A stretch of DNA of 39,615 nt, from contig JAIPUZ010000072.1 of the NCBI GenBank assembly GCA_022833215.1, positions 1-39,615 on the forward strand. Reading direction: 5' to 3'. The notes below the pieces were generated by a model. It did not search any database, was not told the DNA's origin, and saw only the letters and a program-made list of their open reading frames with translations. This document shows, piece after piece, positions 16,362 through 25,873 of the stretch. The first letter of the stretch is position 1. The number at the start of each line of letters is the position of its first letter. The translations under genes were made by a program, and so were the position numbers. The DNA is from Mesorhizobium sp. (lineage in GTDB: Bacteria > Pseudomonadota > Alphaproteobacteria > Rhizobiales > Rhizobiaceae).

Positions 16362-16745
16362 TTATCTGTTGCGGATGGCGAAGCGCCCGACCAGCCTTTG
16401 CGCGGCAATGTCGTAGACGAACAGCATGCGCTCGCCGCCGGCAAGTTCCGCATCGAGTGAAATGCGGTCGCCGGAAATCGACTGCGAGACGATGCGCGCG
16501 CCGACGGGCAGCACGATGTCGGCCTCCGCCGGCTGCCCGGCCGGAAGCTGTATGTCGCCGGCGGGTGCGGCGACCTGAGGCGCCGATGTCCGGGATTTGT
16601 AGACAAGGGCCGCGATCACCACCATAAGGGCGAGGAACAGAATGCCGAGATTGATGCCCATGAAGCGGACCATCTTGCGGCGCACCTTCTCGATGGAAGG
16701 GTCCAGCGGCTTTTCGTCTTCATCTTCGGCTTCGGGCCGGGTCAT
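16362..16745 (-). CDS. Small single-pass membrane protein, unknown function
   Basis: A 127-residue protein. The acidic N-terminus (residues 1-25) is followed by one membrane helix (about 30-48, INLGILFLALMVVIAALVY) and a small C-terminal domain rich in beta strands ending MLFVYDIAAQRLVGRFAI. The topology with negative cytoplasmic N-terminus and periplasmic C-domain is inferred. The domain name is not recognised with confidence. It is divergent from rluD with 26 bases between the two starts. It may share regulation with rluD, but no functional link is proven. Confidence 0.75.
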   Translation of the reverse strand: MTRPEAEDEDEKPLDPSIEKVRRKMVRFMGINLGILFLALMVVIAALVYKSRTSAPQVAAPAGDIQLPAGQPAEADIVLPVGARIVSQSISGDRISLDAELAGGERMLFVYDIAAQRLVGRFAIRNR

Positions 16746-16771
16746 GGCAGGGTCCGCAACAGTTCGACAGG

Positions 16772-17812
16772 ATGAGCGGTCATAACGAAGTGGGTGCGGG
16801 ATTGATAGAGGGCGAGCGGGTCGAACTGGTCACCGATGCGGACGCCGCCGGCCAGCGTCTCGACCAGTGGCTGGCCGCGCGGCTGGCCCCCGACCTGTCG
16901 CGCAGCCGGGTGCAGGCGCTGATCAGGCAGGGCGCTGTGCTGGTCGGCGGCGTCGCGGCCGGGGAGCCGAAACGCAAGCTGGCCTCCGGCGAACGCGTCG
17001 AGGTCGCCATGCCCGAGCCGGAGCCGGCGGCGCCTTTGGGAGAAGCGATCCCGCTCGACATTCTCCACGAGGACGACGAGCTGATCGTCGTCAACAAGCC
17101 GGCCGGGCTGGTGGTGCATCCGGGGGCCGGCAACTGGACCGGCACGCTGGTCAACGCGCTGATCCACCATTGCGGCGACAGCCTGTCCGGCATCGGCGGC
17201 GTGAAGCGGCCGGGCATCGTGCACAGGCTGGACAAGGACACGTCCGGCGTGCTGGTCGCGGCCAAGACCGACCGCGCCCACAAGGCGCTGTCGCAGGCTT
17301 TTGCCGACCATGGCCGCAGCGGCGATCTCGAACGCGCCTATGTGGCGCTGGTGTGGGGCATCCCCCAGCGCCTGTCAGGCACCGTCGACGCTGCGCTCGG
17401 CCGGGCGGCGGACCGGGTGCGGCGCGCCGTGGTGCCGGAAACCCGTGACGATGCCCGCCACGCCGTCACCCACTACCGGGTCGAGGAGCGTTTCGGCGAG
17501 GGCCAGAGCCAGTATGCGGCCGCGAGCCTCGTGGAATGCCGGCTGGAGACCGGCCGCACCCACCAGATCAGGGTCCATATGGCGCATATCGGCCATCCGG
17601 TGATCGGCGATCCCGACTACGGGCAGGCGTTCCGCACCAAGGCGAACCGGTTGCCGGAGCAGCTGAAAGATGCGGTTGCGGCCTTCCCGCGGCAGGCGCT
17701 GCATGCGCGGCTGCTTGCATTTCGCCACCCCGCCACCCATATGATGATGCGGTTCGAGGCGCCGCTGCCCGCGGACATGGCCGCCATCGTGAGCGGCTTT
17801 CGCCAAATCTGA
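16772..17812 (+). CDS. rluD: 23S rRNA pseudouridine synthase, RluD family
   Basis: A 346-residue enzyme that isomerises uridines 1911, 1915 and 1917 of 23S rRNA to pseudouridine. An S4 RNA-binding domain occupies about residues 25-85 (RLDQWLAARL to RQGAVLVGG). The catalytic motif is HRLDKDTSG (151-159) with Asp154, followed by the C-terminal RTHQIRVHMAHIGHPVIGD block. The 1915 product is the substrate of RlmH, encoded nearby. Downstream lies rpoH in the same direction, separated by 186 bases. Confidence 0.93.
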   Translation: MSGHNEVGAGLIEGERVELVTDADAAGQRLDQWLAARLAPDLSRSRVQALIRQGAVLVGGVAAGEPKRKLASGERVEVAMPEPEPAAPLGEAIPLDILHEDDELIVVNKPAGLVVHPGAGNWTGTLVNALIHHCGDSLSGIGGVKRPGIVHRLDKDTSGVLVAAKTDRAHKALSQAFADHGRSGDLERAYVALVWGIPQRLSGTVDAALGRAADRVRRAVVPETRDDARHAVTHYRVEERFGEGQSQYAAASLVECRLETGRTHQIRVHMAHIGHPVIGDPDYGQAFRTKANRLPEQLKDAVAAFPRQALHARLLAFRHPATHMMMRFEAPLPADMAAIVSGFRQI

Positions 17813-17998
17813 ACCTGCCATCAAAAAACCTGACTCGCTTTGTTCACTTCGCCGTGACAGTCTGTTTCGCATTGAACAAATGCGTGCTTTTCTGGTTTTG
17901 TTCCTGTATAAGCTCGTATTCGTGGATGTGCGTTTTCGGCATCCGCGCCACATGCCCGCCGCGTTTCGGGGGCATCGACCCAGAGAGGAGGGTGCTTT
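17813..17998 (+). promoter_or_regulatory. rpoH upstream region with inverted repeat and -10-like box
   Basis: Perfect 8-base arms TTTGTTCA (17839-17846) and TGAACAAA (17873-17880) flank 26 bases. A TATAAG box at 17907-17912 may be the -10 element, but the -35 is not convincing. The ribosome site is GAGAGGAGG at 17982-17990, close to the ATG. No intrinsic terminator for rluD is evident. Confidence 0.45.
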
Positions 17999-18910
17999 AT
18001 GGCCCAGTCACTACCCAGCATCGTTTCCGGCGAAGGTGGCCTGACCCGCTACCTTGAGGAAATCCGCCGCTTTCCCATGCTCCAGCCGCAGGAAGAGTAT
18101 ATGCTCGCTAAGCGCTATCATGAGCATGGCGACACCGATGCCGCACACAAGCTCGTCACCAGCCACCTGAGGCTCGTTGCCAAGATCGCCATGGGCTATC
18201 GCGGCTACGGCCTGCCGATCGGCGAGGTGATCTCGGAAGGCAATGTCGGTCTCATGCAGGCGGTCAAGAAATTCGAGCCGGAGCGCGGCTTCCGGCTGGC
18301 CACCTATGCCATGTGGTGGATCAAGGCTTCGATCCAGGAATATATCCTGCGTTCGTGGAGTCTGGTGAAGATGGGCACCACCGCCAACCAGAAGCGCCTG
18401 TTCTTCAACCTGCGCAAGGTGAAGGGCAAGATCCAGGCGCTGGACGACGGCGACCTGAAGCCCGAGCAGATCGCCGAGATCGCCACGCGCCTCAACGTCT
18501 CCGAGGAGGAGGTGGTTTCGATGAACCGCCGCCTGTCGGGCGACGCCTCGCTCAACGCGCCGATCCGCGCCACCGAGGGCGAAAGCGGCGAGTGGCAGGA
18601 CTGGCTGGTCGACGACAGCGACAGCCAGGAACAGATGCTGATCGAGCAGGACGAGCTGGACAATCGCCGCAAGATGCTGGCGAACGCCATGTCTGTGCTG
18701 AACGATCGAGAGAAGCGCATCTTCGAGGCGCGCCGTCTTGCCGAGGAGCCGCTGACGCTGGAAGAGCTGTCCGGCGAGTTCGACATCAGCCGCGAGCGCG
18801 TGCGCCAGATCGAGGTGCGCGCCTTCGAGAAGGTTCAGGATGCGGTGAAGGCGGAGGCAAAGCGCCAGATGCAGGCACTGCGCACCATCGAGGCGCAGCC
18901 GGCGGCATAA
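17999..18910 (+). CDS. rpoH: RNA polymerase heat-shock sigma factor (sigma-32)
   Basis: A 303-residue sigma factor that directs RNA polymerase to heat-shock promoters. Regions 2.1 to 2.4 run from RYLEEIRRFP to RLATYAMWWIKASIQEYILRSW (residues 17-120). The RpoH box QKRLFFNLRKV lies at 131-141, the hallmark of this subfamily. Region 4 with its helix-turn-helix (LEELSGEFDISRERVRQIE) is at 254-272. The length and the N-terminus fit the RpoH1 type of rhizobia. Transcription ends at a hairpin just downstream. Confidence 0.96.
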   Translation: MAQSLPSIVSGEGGLTRYLEEIRRFPMLQPQEEYMLAKRYHEHGDTDAAHKLVTSHLRLVAKIAMGYRGYGLPIGEVISEGNVGLMQAVKKFEPERGFRLATYAMWWIKASIQEYILRSWSLVKMGTTANQKRLFFNLRKVKGKIQALDDGDLKPEQIAEIATRLNVSEEEVVSMNRRLSGDASLNAPIRATEGESGEWQDWLVDDSDSQEQMLIEQDELDNRRKMLANAMSVLNDREKRIFEARRLAEEPLTLEELSGEFDISRERVRQIEVRAFEKVQDAVKAEAKRQMQALRTIEAQPAA

Positions 18911-18936
18911 CCGGTTTTCGTGAACTCAGAAAAAGC

Positions 18937-18970
18937 AAACGGCGCTCCGAACGGGGTGCCGTTTTCGTTT
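18937..18970 (+). terminator. Intrinsic terminator of rpoH
   Basis: AAACGGCGCTCC (18937-18948) pairs with GGGGTGCCGTTT (18953-18964), including two G-U pairs, around a GAAC loop. TCGTTT follows. The A-rich left flank could also serve leftward transcription from the opposite side. Confidence 0.8.
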
Positions 18971-18999
18971 GGCCGTGGCTTTGCCGCAGGAAGGCCGGT

Positions 19000-19416
19000 T
19001 CAGGGTACCTTGAAGGCCATGCCGAGGGAGTTCGGCGCGGTTTCCCGAAAGCCGAACTGCTCGTAGAGCTTGTTTGCGGGGACATCCGCGATCAGGCTCA
19101 CATAGGCTGAGGAGGGAAGCGCGGTTGTGACATACTCCATCAACGCCGCCATGATGGCCTTGCCTAGGCCGCGGCCCTGATGCTCAGGCTCGACGACGAT
19201 GTCGACGATCTGGAAGAAGCAGCCGCCGTCGCCGATCAGCCGCCCCATGCCGACGACTTTGTCGCCCTGCATCACCAGCGCGGCAAAGCGAGTGCCTTTC
19301 AGCCCGACGCTGGCGGCATCCCACGAAAAGGCGCTGAGGCCCCCGGCGGCGCGCAGGCGCATATAGTCTTCCACCGTCGGATGGCGGGACACGATTTCAT
19401 AGGCGGGCTGGTTCAT
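19000..19416 (-). CDS. GNAT family N-acetyltransferase
   Basis: A 138-residue acetyltransferase. The acetyl-CoA loop appears as VEPEHQGRGLGKAIM, and a C-terminal ANKLYEQFGFRE block is usual for aminoglycoside- and amino-group acetyltransferases of this fold. The substrate is unknown. The ATG at 19414-19416 gives the usual N-terminus, but no good Shine-Dalgarno precedes it; the frame is open further upstream with ATGs at codons 16 and 19 of the longer version. It converges with rpoH and follows the peroxiredoxin gene by 125 bases. Confidence 0.82.
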   Translation of the reverse strand: MNQPAYEIVSRHPTVEDYMRLRAAGGLSAFSWDAASVGLKGTRFAALVMQGDKVVGMGRLIGDGGCFFQIVDIVVEPEHQGRGLGKAIMAALMEYVTTALPSSAYVSLIADVPANKLYEQFGFRETAPNSLGMAFKVP

Positions 19417-19541
19417 GGTCTGGCTTTCGTCGGGGCATCCGCGGAGAGGATGCTTCAGCATCGAGCCTCTCATGAACAGGCGGAGGCGGACAGGCGCGCC
19501 GCCCACCTGTGGCATGCGGCGTGCCTGTGCGGGACCTGAAT

Positions 19542-20201
19542 TCAGGCTGTCGGCTGCTTGGTCTTGCGAATGTAGGGCAGGATGGTCTCGTAGGAGCCGA
19601 AGCGCTTGACGGCGTCTTCGTTGGAGACCGCTGCGGTGATGATGACGTCGTCGCCCTGTTTCCAGTCGGCCGGCGTCGCCACCTGATGCCTGGCGGTGAG
19701 CTGGATGGAATCGATGGCGCGCAGGATTTCCTGGAAGTTGCGTCCCGTCGACATCGGATAGGTGAGGATCAGCTTGATCTTCTTGTCGGGCCCGATGACG
19801 AACACCGAGCGCACCGTGGCATTGTCGGCGGGCGTGCGGCCCTCGCAGCTGTCGCCGGCTTCGGCGGGCAGCATGTCGTAAAGCTTGGCGACTTTCAGAT
19901 CGGTGTCGCCGATCAGCGGATAATCGACCGCATGGCCGGTAACGGTGCGGATGTCGTCCTTCCAGCGCTCATGGCTTTCGACCGGATCGACCGAGATGCC
20001 GATGATTTTGGCGTTGCGCTTTTTGAATTCGTGCTCAAGCCCGGCCATCGTGCCGAGCTCGGTGGTGCAGACCGGCGTGAAATCCTTCGGATGCGAGAAC
20101 AGCACTGCATAGCCGTCCCCGATCCAGTCATGGAAGTGGATGGTTCCCTGTGTGGTTTCAGCCGTGAAGTCGGGGGCCGTGTCGTTGATGCGAAGGCTCA
20201 T
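19542..20201 (-). CDS. Peroxiredoxin, 1-Cys (Prx6) type
   Basis: A 219-residue thiol peroxidase that reduces hydrogen peroxide and alkyl hydroperoxides. The peroxidatic cysteine is in PKDFTPVCTTE (Cys45), and the long C-terminal dimerisation domain with TYPMSTGRNFQEILRAIDS is the Prx6/AhpC-TSA subfamily pattern. The only other cysteine (in GDSCEGRTP) is not in the classical resolving position, so it is probably recycled by another thiol system. The start follows an MSLRINDTAPDFTAET pattern. An AT-rich promoter with a small inverted repeat lies upstream. Confidence 0.93.
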   Translation of the reverse strand: MSLRINDTAPDFTAETTQGTIHFHDWIGDGYAVLFSHPKDFTPVCTTELGTMAGLEHEFKKRNAKIIGISVDPVESHERWKDDIRTVTGHAVDYPLIGDTDLKVAKLYDMLPAEAGDSCEGRTPADNATVRSVFVIGPDKKIKLILTYPMSTGRNFQEILRAIDSIQLTARHQVATPADWKQGDDVIITAAVSNEDAVKRFGSYETILPYIRKTKQPTA

Positions 20202-20284
20202 GGTCTGTCCCTGCCTGTTGTCCGGAAATGGATGAGTTGCAGTCTAGCTCACGCAGAGGCGCATCAGAAAGAAGGAAAGCTTGG

Positions 20285-20314
20285 TTTATACGCTCTATCT
20301 GGAAAAATATTCCA
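20285..20314 (-). promoter_or_regulatory. Possible promoter/operator of the peroxiredoxin gene
   Basis: On the coding strand TATAAA (20285-20290) is a likely -10 box. Just upstream, TGGAA-n5-TTCCA (20300-20314) forms a perfect 5-bp inverted repeat in the AT-rich spacer, placed where a repressor or redox regulator could sit. The -35 is not convincing. The region also lies downstream of zapA, and no clear zapA terminator is seen. Confidence 0.4.
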
Positions 20315-20372
20315 CAAAAGTGAATATTTGCAGCTTCCGGATTCTGCTTTCCGGGTTTTCAGGAACAGATGC

Positions 20373-20738
20373 CTACTCCTTGCGAGCGGACAGTGTGACG
20401 GCAAGCGTTTCCATCCGGTCGGCAAGGCTGCCCAGCGCCCCGGTGAGCGCCGCATCGTTCTTGTTGGCCTTGGCGAGGGCCTCGTCGCGGGTCTTGCGCA
20501 GGGTATCGATCTCGCTCTCCATGCCCTTGATGCGCTTTTGCAACTCGGACAACTCGTCCATGACCATGATGCCGGCCATCACCGTCAGCCGCTGGTCGCC
20601 GATCTCGCCGAAGGATTCCTTGAGGTGGAGCACATAGCGGTCGAAGCTTTCGGCGAGCCCGATGAGGTGCTCCTCCTGACCTTCGTCGCAGGCCATGCGG
20701 TACTGCTTGCCGTCGATCGAAACCGTCACCTGCGCCAT
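20373..20738 (-). CDS. zapA: Cell division protein ZapA
   Basis: A 121-residue protein that cross-links FtsZ filaments at the division ring. The N-terminal ZapA domain MAQVTVSIDGKQYRMACDEGQEEHL is followed by the helical segment with MVMDELSELQKRIKGMESEID and a coiled coil to the C-terminus. Size and order fit the family. It follows the DUF4164 gene by 16 bases and is very likely in the same transcript, starting at the promoter 21091-21119. Confidence 0.92.
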   Translation of the reverse strand: MAQVTVSIDGKQYRMACDEGQEEHLIGLAESFDRYVLHLKESFGEIGDQRLTVMAGIMVMDELSELQKRIKGMESEIDTLRKTRDEALAKANKNDAALTGALGSLADRMETLAVTLSARKE

Positions 20739-20754
20739 TGCGACACTCCCGAGC

Positions 20755-21027
20755 CTACCTGTCCAGCACCGCGCGGATGGTTTCCATGGCGGTTACCAGA
20801 CGACGCGACACTTCCTTGTTGGCTTCTTCCAGCCGCTCGGCGCGGGCTTCCGAATTGTCGAGTTCCTGCGCCAGCCGCGAGCGGTCCGCATTCATGCGCT
20901 GCACCTCGGCCTCGGCCTCGGCATAGTCACGTTCATGTTCGAGCCGGGCAGCGACCGCGTCCTCGAGGCGTTCCATGGCCTTGCCCAGCCGGGCGATGAC
21001 CTCCTTGAGCGTGGTGTCCCCGGTCAT
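20755..21027 (-). CDS. DUF4164 family coiled-coil protein
   Basis: A 90-residue, fully helical, highly charged protein with heptad-like repeats over its whole length (LKEVIARLGKAMERLEDAV to EEANKEVSRRLVTAMETI). This matches the small DUF4164 family found beside zapA in Rhizobiales. No enzyme motif, signal or membrane segment is visible. The company of ZapA suggests a division-ring accessory role, which is inference. It is the first gene after the leftward promoter. Confidence 0.85.
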   Translation of the reverse strand: MTGDTTLKEVIARLGKAMERLEDAVAARLEHERDYAEAEAEVQRMNADRSRLAQELDNSEARAERLEEANKEVSRRLVTAMETIRAVLDR

Positions 21028-21062
21028 GGCTCATATCCCATTTATGCGCATCACCGAATCGT

Positions 21063-21079
21063 ACGCGTTCAGAACGCGT
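21063..21079. promoter_or_regulatory. Inverted repeat in the DUF4164-zapA leader
   Basis: ACGCGTT-CAG-AACGCGT is a perfect 7-bp inverted repeat. It lies just downstream of the start point expected from the leftward promoter, so it may be an operator or a leader hairpin. Confidence 0.45.
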
Positions 21080-21090
21080 TATCGAAGAAA

Positions 21091-21119
21091 CATTAGGCTC
21101 CGTGTGAACCATGCGTCAA
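21091..21119 (-). promoter_or_regulatory. Sigma-70-type promoter for DUF4164-zapA
   Basis: On the reverse strand TTGACG (21114-21119) and CTAATG (21091-21096) are 17 bases apart. Start is expected near 21084, giving a leader of about 57 bases before the DUF4164 ATG. Confidence 0.65.
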
Positions 21120-21201
21120 CAAAGCTCTGGGCCTGTCCCCCGCTAACGACGTTACAAGGTGCGTCGAATCGGCCGAAAAGCCATGAAAACGCACCGATTT
21201 G

Positions 21202-21229
21202 TTGACTTCAAGGCGTCGCCTGCTATGTG
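21202..21229 (+). promoter_or_regulatory. Sigma-70-type promoter for tkt
   Basis: TTGACT (21202-21207) and TATGTG (21224-21229; alternatively CTATGT one base earlier) are 16 bases apart. It points rightward into tkt, whose ATG is 44 bases further on with a GGAGG ribosome site at 21264-21268. Confidence 0.65.
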
Positions 21230-21272
21230 TCGCCCCACCTCTTTCCCCTGCCCAGATCCTGCTGGAGGAACC

Positions 21273-23264
21273 ATGCCCTCGCGCGAACAACACGACCGGA
21301 TGGCGAATGCGATCCGCTTTCTTTCCATGGATGCGGTCGAGAAGGCCAATTCCGGCCATCCGGGCCTGCCGATGGGCTGCGCCGACATTGCCACGGTGCT
21401 GTTCACCCGCTTCCTGAAATTCGATGCGAAGCACCCGCACTGGGCCGACCGCGACCGCTTCATCCTGTCGGCGGGGCATGGCTCGATGCTCCTTTACTCG
21501 CTGCTCTACCTGACCGGCTACGAGGACATGACCCTCGACGAGATCAGGAATTTCCGCCAGCTTGGCTCGCGCACGGCCGGCCATCCCGAATACGGCCACG
21601 CCGCCGGCATCGAGACGACCACCGGGCCGCTTGGCCAGGGCATCGCCAATTCGGTCGGCTTCGCGCTCGGCGAGCGCATCATGAACGCCGCCTTCGGCGA
21701 CGATCTGGTCGATCACCATACCTATGTGCTGGCCGGCGACGGCTGCCTGATGGAAGGCATCAGCCAGGAGGCGATCTCGCTTGCCGGCCACCTGAAGCTC
21801 AACAAGCTGATCGTCTTCTGGGACGACAACAACATCTCCATCGACGGCCCGGTGACGATGTCCGACAACACCGATCAGGCGGCCCGCTTCGCCGCTTCGG
21901 GCTGGAATACGCTGAAGATCGACGGCCATGACCCGGAGGCCATCGCCGCCGCCATCGAAGCCGCCCACAAGTCCGACCGCCCGACGCTGATCGCCGCCAA
22001 GACGACCATCGGCTTCGGCGCGCCGACCAAGGCCGGCACCAACAAGGTGCATGGCTCGCCGCTCGGCGCGGAGGAAATCGCCGGCGCGCGCAAGGCGCTC
22101 GGCTGGTCCTACGAGCCGTTCGAGGTTCCCGCCGATGTGCTGGATGCCTGGCGCGCCGCCGGTGCGCGGGGCGCGCAGGCGCGCAATGCGTGGGAAGAAC
22201 GCCTCGGCAATATCGATGCCGGCCAGCGCGCCGAGTTCGAGCGCCGGGTGTCCGGCAAGCTGCCGGCTGGCCTCGACGCGGCCCTTGGCGCCTACAAGCA
22301 GAAGCTGGCGGAAGACAAGCCGAAGGTCGCCACGCGCAAGTCGTCGGAAATGGCGCTGGAAGTCATCAACGGCGTGGTGCCGGAGACCATTGGCGGCTCG
22401 GCCGACCTGACCGGCTCCAACAACACCAAGACCAGCCAGACCAGTGCGATCACGCCGGACAACTACGGCGAGCGCTATATCCACTACGGCATCCGCGAGC
22501 TGGGCATGGCGGCGGCCATGAACGGCCTGACGCTGCATGGCGGCATCATCCCCTATGGCGGCACCTTCATGTGCTTCTCCGACTATGCGCGGCCGGCCAT
22601 GCGTCTGGCCTCGCTGATGGGCATCCGCTCCATCTTCGTCATGACCCATGATTCCATCGGTCTTGGCGAAGACGGCCCGACCCATCAGCCGGTCGAGCAT
22701 CTGGCGGCGCTGCGCGCCATCCCTAACCACAATGTCTTCCGCCCAGCCGATGCGACCGAGGCGGCCGAATGCTGGCAGATCGCGCTGGAATCGGAAAAGA
22801 CCCCGTCGACGCTGGCGCTCACCCGCCAGAACCTGCCGGCGGTGCGCACCGCCTATGTGGAAGAGAACCTGTGCCGCAAGGGCGCCTACGAGCTGGCCGC
22901 CGCCGAGGGTGGCGAGGCCGCGGTGACCATCTTCGCCACCGGCTCCGAGGTCGAGATCGCACTCAAGGCACGCGACCTGCTGCAGGGGCACGGCCATCCG
23001 ACCCGCGTCGTCTCGGCGCCCTGCCTCGACATCTTCTGGCAGCAGGACGAAGCCTATCGCGCCGCGACAATCGGCACGGCGAAGGTGAAGGTCGCGGTCG
23101 AGGCCGGCATTCGTCAGGGCTGGGACGCCGTGATCGGCACCGACGGCATCTTCGTCGGCATGACCGGCTTCGGCGCCAGCGGCACCATCGAGCAGCTCTA
23201 CGCCCATTTCGGCATCACCGCCGAGGCGGTGGCAAAGGCGGCGGAAGGCCGGTTGCACGGCTGA
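21273..23264 (+). CDS. tkt: Transketolase
   Basis: A 663-residue thiamine-diphosphate enzyme that moves two-carbon units between sugar phosphates, linking glycolysis and the pentose phosphate pathway. The thiamine-binding GDG (155-157) with NN (186-187) is clear. The N-terminal [12 protein letters not shown] (25-36) and the central [18 protein letters not shown] block with the catalytic Glu are intact. The start at 21273 is chosen because GGAGG precedes it and [15 protein letters not shown] is the family N-terminus; upstream ATGs lack both. It heads the tkt-gap-pgk-fba block; no terminator is seen before gap. Confidence 0.96.
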   Translation: MPSREQHDRMANAIRFLSMDAVEKANSGHPGLPMGCADIATVLFTRFLKFDAKHPHWADRDRFILSAGHGSMLLYSLLYLTGYEDMTLDEIRNFRQLGSRTAGHPEYGHAAGIETTTGPLGQGIANSVGFALGERIMNAAFGDDLVDHHTYVLAGDGCLMEGISQEAISLAGHLKLNKLIVFWDDNNISIDGPVTMSDNTDQAARFAASGWNTLKIDGHDPEAIAAAIEAAHKSDRPTLIAAKTTIGFGAPTKAGTNKVHGSPLGAEEIAGARKALGWSYEPFEVPADVLDAWRAAGARGAQARNAWEERLGNIDAGQRAEFERRVSGKLPAGLDAALGAYKQKLAEDKPKVATRKSSEMALEVINGVVPETIGGSADLTGSNNTKTSQTSAITPDNYGERYIHYGIRELGMAAAMNGLTLHGGIIPYGGTFMCFSDYARPAMRLASLMGIRSIFVMTHDSIGLGEDGPTHQPVEHLAALRAIPNHNVFRPADATEAAECWQIALESEKTPSTLALTRQNLPAVRTAYVEENLCRKGAYELAAAEGGEAAVTIFATGSEVEIALKARDLLQGHGHPTRVVSAPCLDIFWQQDEAYRAATIGTAKVKVAVEAGIRQGWDAVIGTDGIFVGMTGFGASGTIEQLYAHFGITAEAVAKAAEGRLHG

Positions 23265-23405
23265 TCTTCGCATAATCGACAGGCAGGCCCCGGGAAGTTG
23301 TGGACCAGGGGCCGGCTAATCGATTTGAAGCAGATGGCGGGCCATGGATTCCGGAGCCCGCCTCCCTTAAGAACGGCAGGGATTTTCCCGCTTCAGGAGA
23401 CGGAC

Positions 23406-24416
23406 ATGACTGTGAAGGTTGCCATCAACGGATTTGGCCGCATCGGCCGCAACATCGTGCGCGCGATCTATGAAAGCGGCCGCAAGGACATCGATGTCGT
23501 CGCCATCAACGACCTCGGCCCGGTCGAGACCAACGCGCATCTGCTGCGCTACGATTCCGTGCATGGCCGCTTCCCGAGCGAAGTGAAGGTCGATGGCGAC
23601 ACCATCTCGGTCGGCTCGGACTCCTTCAAGGTGTTCGCCGAGCGCGATCCGTCCAAGCTGCCGTGGGGCGAGCTCGGCGTCGACATCGTGCTGGAGTGCA
23701 CCGGCATCTTCACCTCCAAGGAGAAGGCCTCGGCCCATCTCGCCGGCGGCGCCAAGCGCGTCATCGTCTCGGCCCCGGCCGACGGCGCCGACCTGACCGT
23801 CGTCTACGGCGTCAACCACGACAAGCTGTCGAAGGACCATGTCGTGATCTCCAACGCCTCGTGCACCACCAACTGCCTGGCCCCGGTGGCCATGGTGCTC
23901 AACGACGCCTTCGGCATCGAGAAGGGCTTCATGACCACGGTGCACGCCTATACGGGCGACCAGCCGACGCTGGACACCATGCACAAGGACCTCTACCGCG
24001 CCCGTGCCGCGGCCGTGTCGATGATCCCGACTTCCACGGGTGCGGCCAAGGCCGTCGGCCTCGTTCTTCCCGAGCTGAAGGGCAAGCTCGACGGCGTGTC
24101 GATCCGCGTGCCGACGCCGAACGTCTCGGTCATCGACTTCAAGTTCGTGCCGAAGCGCAACGTCACCGTCGAGGAAGTCAACGCCGCGCTGGTTGCCGCC
24201 GCCGATGGCCCGCTCAAGGGCATCCTCGCCTACACCAATGAGCCGCTGGTCTCCATCGACCTCAACCACAATCCGGCGTCCTCGACCTTCGCGCTCGACC
24301 AGACCAAGGTGATCGAGGGCAATCTGGTGCGTGTCATGTCGTGGTACGATAACGAATGGGGCTTCTCCAACCGCATGGCCGACACGGCTGTGGCGCTTGG
24401 CAAGACCATCGCCTGA
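23406..24416 (+). CDS. gap: Glyceraldehyde-3-phosphate dehydrogenase
   Basis: A 336-residue enzyme interconverting glyceraldehyde 3-phosphate and 1,3-bisphosphoglycerate, with a GFGRIGR nucleotide loop (9-15) and the catalytic [12 protein letters not shown] (149-160, Cys153). All of [18 protein letters not shown] and [13 protein letters not shown] are present. The ATG at 23406 follows CAGGAGACGG and fits the family N-terminus [10 protein letters not shown]. It is 141 bases after tkt. A strong terminator follows, so pgk probably has its own promoter or is reached by read-through. Confidence 0.97.
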   Translation: MTVKVAINGFGRIGRNIVRAIYESGRKDIDVVAINDLGPVETNAHLLRYDSVHGRFPSEVKVDGDTISVGSDSFKVFAERDPSKLPWGELGVDIVLECTGIFTSKEKASAHLAGGAKRVIVSAPADGADLTVVYGVNHDKLSKDHVVISNASCTTNCLAPVAMVLNDAFGIEKGFMTTVHAYTGDQPTLDTMHKDLYRARAAAVSMIPTSTGAAKAVGLVLPELKGKLDGVSIRVPTPNVSVIDFKFVPKRNVTVEEVNAALVAAADGPLKGILAYTNEPLVSIDLNHNPASSTFALDQTKVIEGNLVRVMSWYDNEWGFSNRMADTAVALGKTIA

Positions 24417-24433
24417 TCTGCATTAACACAAGG

Positions 24434-24460
24434 AAACGCCCGGCTTTGCCGGGCGTTTTG
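24434..24460 (+). terminator. Intrinsic terminator between gap and pgk
   Basis: AAACGCCCGGC (24434-24444) pairs perfectly with GCCGGGCGTTT (24448-24458) around TTT, followed by TG and a T-rich CTTTGTG. A classic rightward terminator. Confidence 0.88.
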
Positions 24461-24534
24461 CTTTGTGTCATAAGCCTTGCAATGCAGCGCCGGTTCCGAG
24501 GTTTCGGCAGCTTTCTCAAAAGGGTGATTTCGAC

Positions 24535-25734
<1,200 letters not shown>

Positions 25735-25873
25735 TTCGCGCAGCTTTCGTCCGAAAGGCGGAAACTGTGAACTTTCAATCGATTAGGACGCGGGTCCGGC
25801 ATTCCTTTGCCGGGCGGGTTCTGCTATGCGGCGGGCATCTCATCCAGCCGGTGCTTTATTTAGGAGTGACTCT

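Noticed and set aside
19535-19546. CCTGAATTCAGG palindrome at the end of the peroxiredoxin gene
   Set aside because: It overlaps the stop codon, lacks a T-tract and is short; likely chance or only a weak 3' structure.
20202-20372. Possible 6S RNA gene, often located near zapA
   Set aside because: The 171-base gap is AT-rich and looks like the peroxiredoxin promoter; no long rod-like self-pairing with a central bubble could be traced.
21093-23273. Very long open frame (over 700 codons) on the reverse strand across tkt
   Set aside because: It is antisense to a clear transketolase with full motifs; G+C-rich third positions remove stops from the opposite frame. Its translation is low-complexity (Gly, Arg, Ala, His) with no family features.
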